Source: Stenotrophomonas_A sp036566925 (GTDB lineage: Bacteria > Pseudomonadota > Gammaproteobacteria > Xanthomonadales > Xanthomonadaceae). From it: a stretch of 64,000 bases of DNA. How positions within the stretch are numbered: the first letter of the stretch is position 1; each line of letters starts with the position of its first letter. Below the pieces are notes generated by a model. It saw nothing but the letters and a program-made list of their open reading frames with translations, did not search any database and had not been told where the DNA came from. Positions 62,268 to 64,000 of the stretch are shown here, in pieces. The DNA is taken from contig DATCVI010000061.1 of NCBI GenBank assembly GCA_036566925.1, positions 1 through 64,000 of the forward strand, read 5' to 3'. The position numbers and the translations under genes are program-made.

Positions 62268-62951
62268 ATGCAGGTACGGATCGAACAGGTGCGGATGGGC
62301 AAGGCGGTGGACTACACCCGGCTGGGCAGCCGCAGCGCCATCGACAAGCGCCTGCATTACGGCCCGGTGGAAGTCGGCGAACTAGGGTTGGTCGGAGACG
62401 AGCAGGGCGACCACCGCGTGCACGGCGGGCCGGACAAGGCGGTGCACCACTATCCGCACGACCATTACCCCGCCTGGGCGCAGGATCTGGGTGCGCATCC
62501 GTTGCTGGAAGCCGGCGGCGCGTTCGGCGAGAACCTGTCCAGTACCGGCATGACCGAAGCCGATGTCTGCCTGGGCGACCGTTTCAGCCTGGGCACGGCG
62601 GTTGTCGAGGTCTCGCAGCTGCGGCAACCGTGCTGGAAGCTCTCCGATCGCTTCGGCGTGGCCGACATGGCCCGGCGCGTGCAGGAAAGCGGCCGTACCG
62701 GTTGGTACTACCGCGTGCTGGTGCCGGGGCGGCTGACCGCCGGCGATCTGCTCACCCTGCAGGAGCGACCGCACCCGCAATGGCCGTTGTCGCGGCTGGC
62801 AGAGCTGCTGTACCGGCGCGGGGTCGAACCGGCGCTGCTGGCGGAAGTGCTGCGGCTGCCGCTGGTGCCGTCGTGGCGCACGCTGTTCGAACGGCGCCTG
62901 GCGCATGGCCAGGTCGAGAACTGGGACAAGCGGCTGCACGGCGCGAGTTGA
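62268..62951 (+). CDS. MOSC-domain protein (YiiM-like)
   Basis: 227 residues. The MOSC core has GDEQGDHRVHGGPDKAVHHY, GENLSSTGM and the cysteine-bearing SQLRQPCWKLSDRF, which in the family binds a sulfurated molybdenum or carries a reactive sulfur. YiiM reduces 6-hydroxylaminopurine. The C-terminal 60 residues form the usual helical tail. Lies between the aminotransferase and dapB on the same strand. Confidence 0.87.
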   Translation: MQVRIEQVRMGKAVDYTRLGSRSAIDKRLHYGPVEVGELGLVGDEQGDHRVHGGPDKAVHHYPHDHYPAWAQDLGAHPLLEAGGAFGENLSSTGMTEADVCLGDRFSLGTAVVEVSQLRQPCWKLSDRFGVADMARRVQESGRTGWYYRVLVPGRLTAGDLLTLQERPHPQWPLSRLAELLYRRGVEPALLAEVLRLPLVPSWRTLFERRLAHGQVENWDKRLHGAS

Positions 62952-63003
62952 TCGCCGGCACAAAGTCCTTTTCAGCGTCTGCCGCAGCCGCTAGCCTGCG
63001 CCC

Positions 63004-63726
63004 ATGAATACGCCGACCGCTCCGTTGAAACTGTTGATCCATGGCGCCTCTGGAAGGATGGGCCAGGCCTTGCTGCGCCTGGCCGGCGAAGACCCGGCGC
63101 TGCAGGTGGTCGCCGCCGTGGTCGGCCGCTCGCCTTCGCAGCGAGTGGTGGAGGGCGTGCCGCACTTTGCCGCCAGCGAATTGGCCGGCGTGCCGGTCTT
63201 CGATGTGGCGATCGACTTCAGCCTGCCGCAGGGCTTCTCGCCGTTGCTGGCATTGTGCGAGCAGCGCGGCGCGGCGCTGGTCTCGGGCACCACCGGCCTG
63301 GCGCCCGAACAGAAGGCGGCGCTGGCGCAGGCGGCGACCCGCATTGCCCTGGTGTGGGCGTCCAATTTCAGTCTCGGCGTCGCGGTGTTGGCCGACCTGG
63401 TCGAGCGCGCCGCCGGCACCTTGCCGGGTTGGGATTGCGACATCGTCGAGTCGCACCACATCCACAAGCAGGACGCACCCTCGGGGACGGCATTGACGCT
63501 GGGCGAGGCGGCCACCGGCAGTGGCGCGCAGCCGCGCTTTGCCAGCCTGCGCGCCGGCGACATCGTCGGCGAGCACCTGGTGCAGTTCACCGGGCTGGGC
63601 GAGCGCATCGAGCTGGTGCATCGCGCCACCAACCGCGACATCTTTGCTCGCGGCGCCCTGCACGCCGCCAAGCGCATGCTCGGGCGCACGCCTGGCCTGT
63701 ATCGCGTGCGCGACCTGCTGGGCTGA
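63004..63726 (+). CDS. dapB: 4-hydroxy-tetrahydrodipicolinate reductase
   Basis: Lysine/diaminopimelate pathway enzyme, 240 residues. NAD(P) motif IHGASGRMGQALLR; the DVAIDFSLP and SGTTGL blocks; the catalytic His pair and Lys in ESHHIHKQDAPSGTAL. Somewhat shorter than the E. coli enzyme (273), in line with relatives. Upstream of carA with 217 bases between. Confidence 0.95.
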   Translation: MNTPTAPLKLLIHGASGRMGQALLRLAGEDPALQVVAAVVGRSPSQRVVEGVPHFAASELAGVPVFDVAIDFSLPQGFSPLLALCEQRGAALVSGTTGLAPEQKAALAQAATRIALVWASNFSLGVAVLADLVERAAGTLPGWDCDIVESHHIHKQDAPSGTALTLGEAATGSGAQPRFASLRAGDIVGEHLVQFTGLGERIELVHRATNRDIFARGALHAAKRMLGRTPGLYRVRDLLG

Positions 63727-63943
63727 ACAAAGGCCGCGTCCGTGTTCAGCCAGCGCGCATGCGCAGTAGTAATGGCATAGCGGCATTCCGTATTCACACT
63801 GGCAGGGCGGGGCGCATGTCGCTACAATTCCCGCTTGCCCGAACCTAGCGTCGGACCGGTCCCCAGCACCGCGTCCGCGCTTTGCTGCAACCGGATTTTG
63901 GCCGGTGCATGTCGGAGTCCCCCGCAGCCATAGCGAGATTCCC
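63727..63943 (+). promoter_or_regulatory. carA leader and promoter region
   Basis: A TACAAT -10-like hexamer lies at 63823-63828, about 115 bases before carA; no good -35 is present at the ideal distance (TTCACA at 63793 is 24 bases away). The long leader contains CCGG-ATTTTGG-CCGG-type inverted segments near 63890-63905, compatible with regulated folding. No gene is supported here. Confidence 0.35.
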
Positions 63944-64000
63944 GTGACCCAACCCGCAATCCTTGTCCTCGAAGACGGCACCGTGTTCGAGGGGCAATCC
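63944..64000 (+). CDS. carA: Carbamoyl-phosphate synthase small subunit, 5' end
   Basis: Nineteen codons from GTG 63944 to the window edge. The translation TQPAILVLEDGTVFEGQS matches the beginning of CarA (glutaminase subunit) from many proteobacteria, including the GxVFxG feature. Order dapB-carA is common in the Xanthomonadaceae. The rest lies beyond the window. Confidence 0.85.
   Translation, partial: MTQPAILVLEDGTVFEGQS

Overview
The window is a GC-rich chromosomal stretch of the Xanthomonadaceae/Lysobacteraceae type (Xanthomonas, Stenotrophomonas, Pseudoxanthomonas, Lysobacter relatives). The evidence is protein character and gene order: a his operon headed by a TrpR-like regulator, a RegB/RegA-type redox two-component pair, dapB next to carA, a DUF2388-DUF4105 pair, and lineage-style palindromic repeats. 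The genus cannot be fixed from the sequence alone. Coding density is very high, many genes overlap by 4 bases (ATGA/GTGA), and no phage, transposase, integrase or CRISPR array was seen.

Layout. 1-4670: the tail of a palindromic repeat, a lipoprotein GH3 beta-glucosidase and an SSS sodium/sugar symporter. 4725-5150: a compound palindromic repeat between convergent genes. 5186-7089 (minus): response regulator and membrane histidine kinase of the RegA/RegB type. 7343-9311: ispG and a PAP2 phosphatase. 9308-16180 (minus): racemase, EamA exporter, murB, pyrD, methyltransferase, two DUF4190 proteins, ALDH7-type dehydrogenase. 16350-16426: tRNA-Arg(CCT). 16455-21020: a small hypothetical gene, an amidohydrolase, an operon of DUF2167 protein / membrane protein / membrane J-domain protein, and two small genes. 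21155-26123: threonine operon with a Thr/Ile leader peptide, then thrA-thrB-thrC. 26246-29325: L,D-transpeptidase-like protein, an FNR-type regulator (minus), hisS with a strong terminator. 29436-36902: TrpR-like regulator with operator, then hisGDCBHAF-IE, all overlapping or nearly so. 36970-44685: secreted phosphoesterase, then minus-strand C13 peptidase, methionine salvage mtnC-mtnD-mtnB, and two paralogous amino-acid permeases. 44861-50523: NUDIX hydrolase, divergent serA and D-2-hydroxyglutarate dehydrogenase, DUF2388 and DUF4105 genes. 50548-50945: a second compound palindromic repeat with the same layout as the first. 50965-57082 (minus): efpL, SDR, PAS-GGDEF-EAL protein, HMG-CoA lyase, VOC protein, enoyl-CoA hydratase (leucine catabolism). 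57140-59552: iron-regulated-looking promoter, feoA-feoB and a small Cys-rich membrane protein. 59603-64000: SDR, hypothetical protein, aminotransferase, MOSC protein, dapB and the first 19 codons of carA.

Functionally the window is mostly core metabolism (Thr, His, Ser, Lys/DAP, pyrimidine, isoprenoid, peptidoglycan) with regulatory detail that can be read from the DNA: an attenuator-like thr leader, a palindromic operator on the -10 region of the his operon promoter, and a Fur-like site at feoAB. The most unusual non-coding structure is the compound palindrome family: arms of 24-31 bp that differ between copies yet stay complementary within each copy, arranged as two inverted units around a spacer and sitting between convergent genes. 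The least understood gene sets are the DUF2167/membrane/J-domain operon and the DUF2388-DUF4105 pair.
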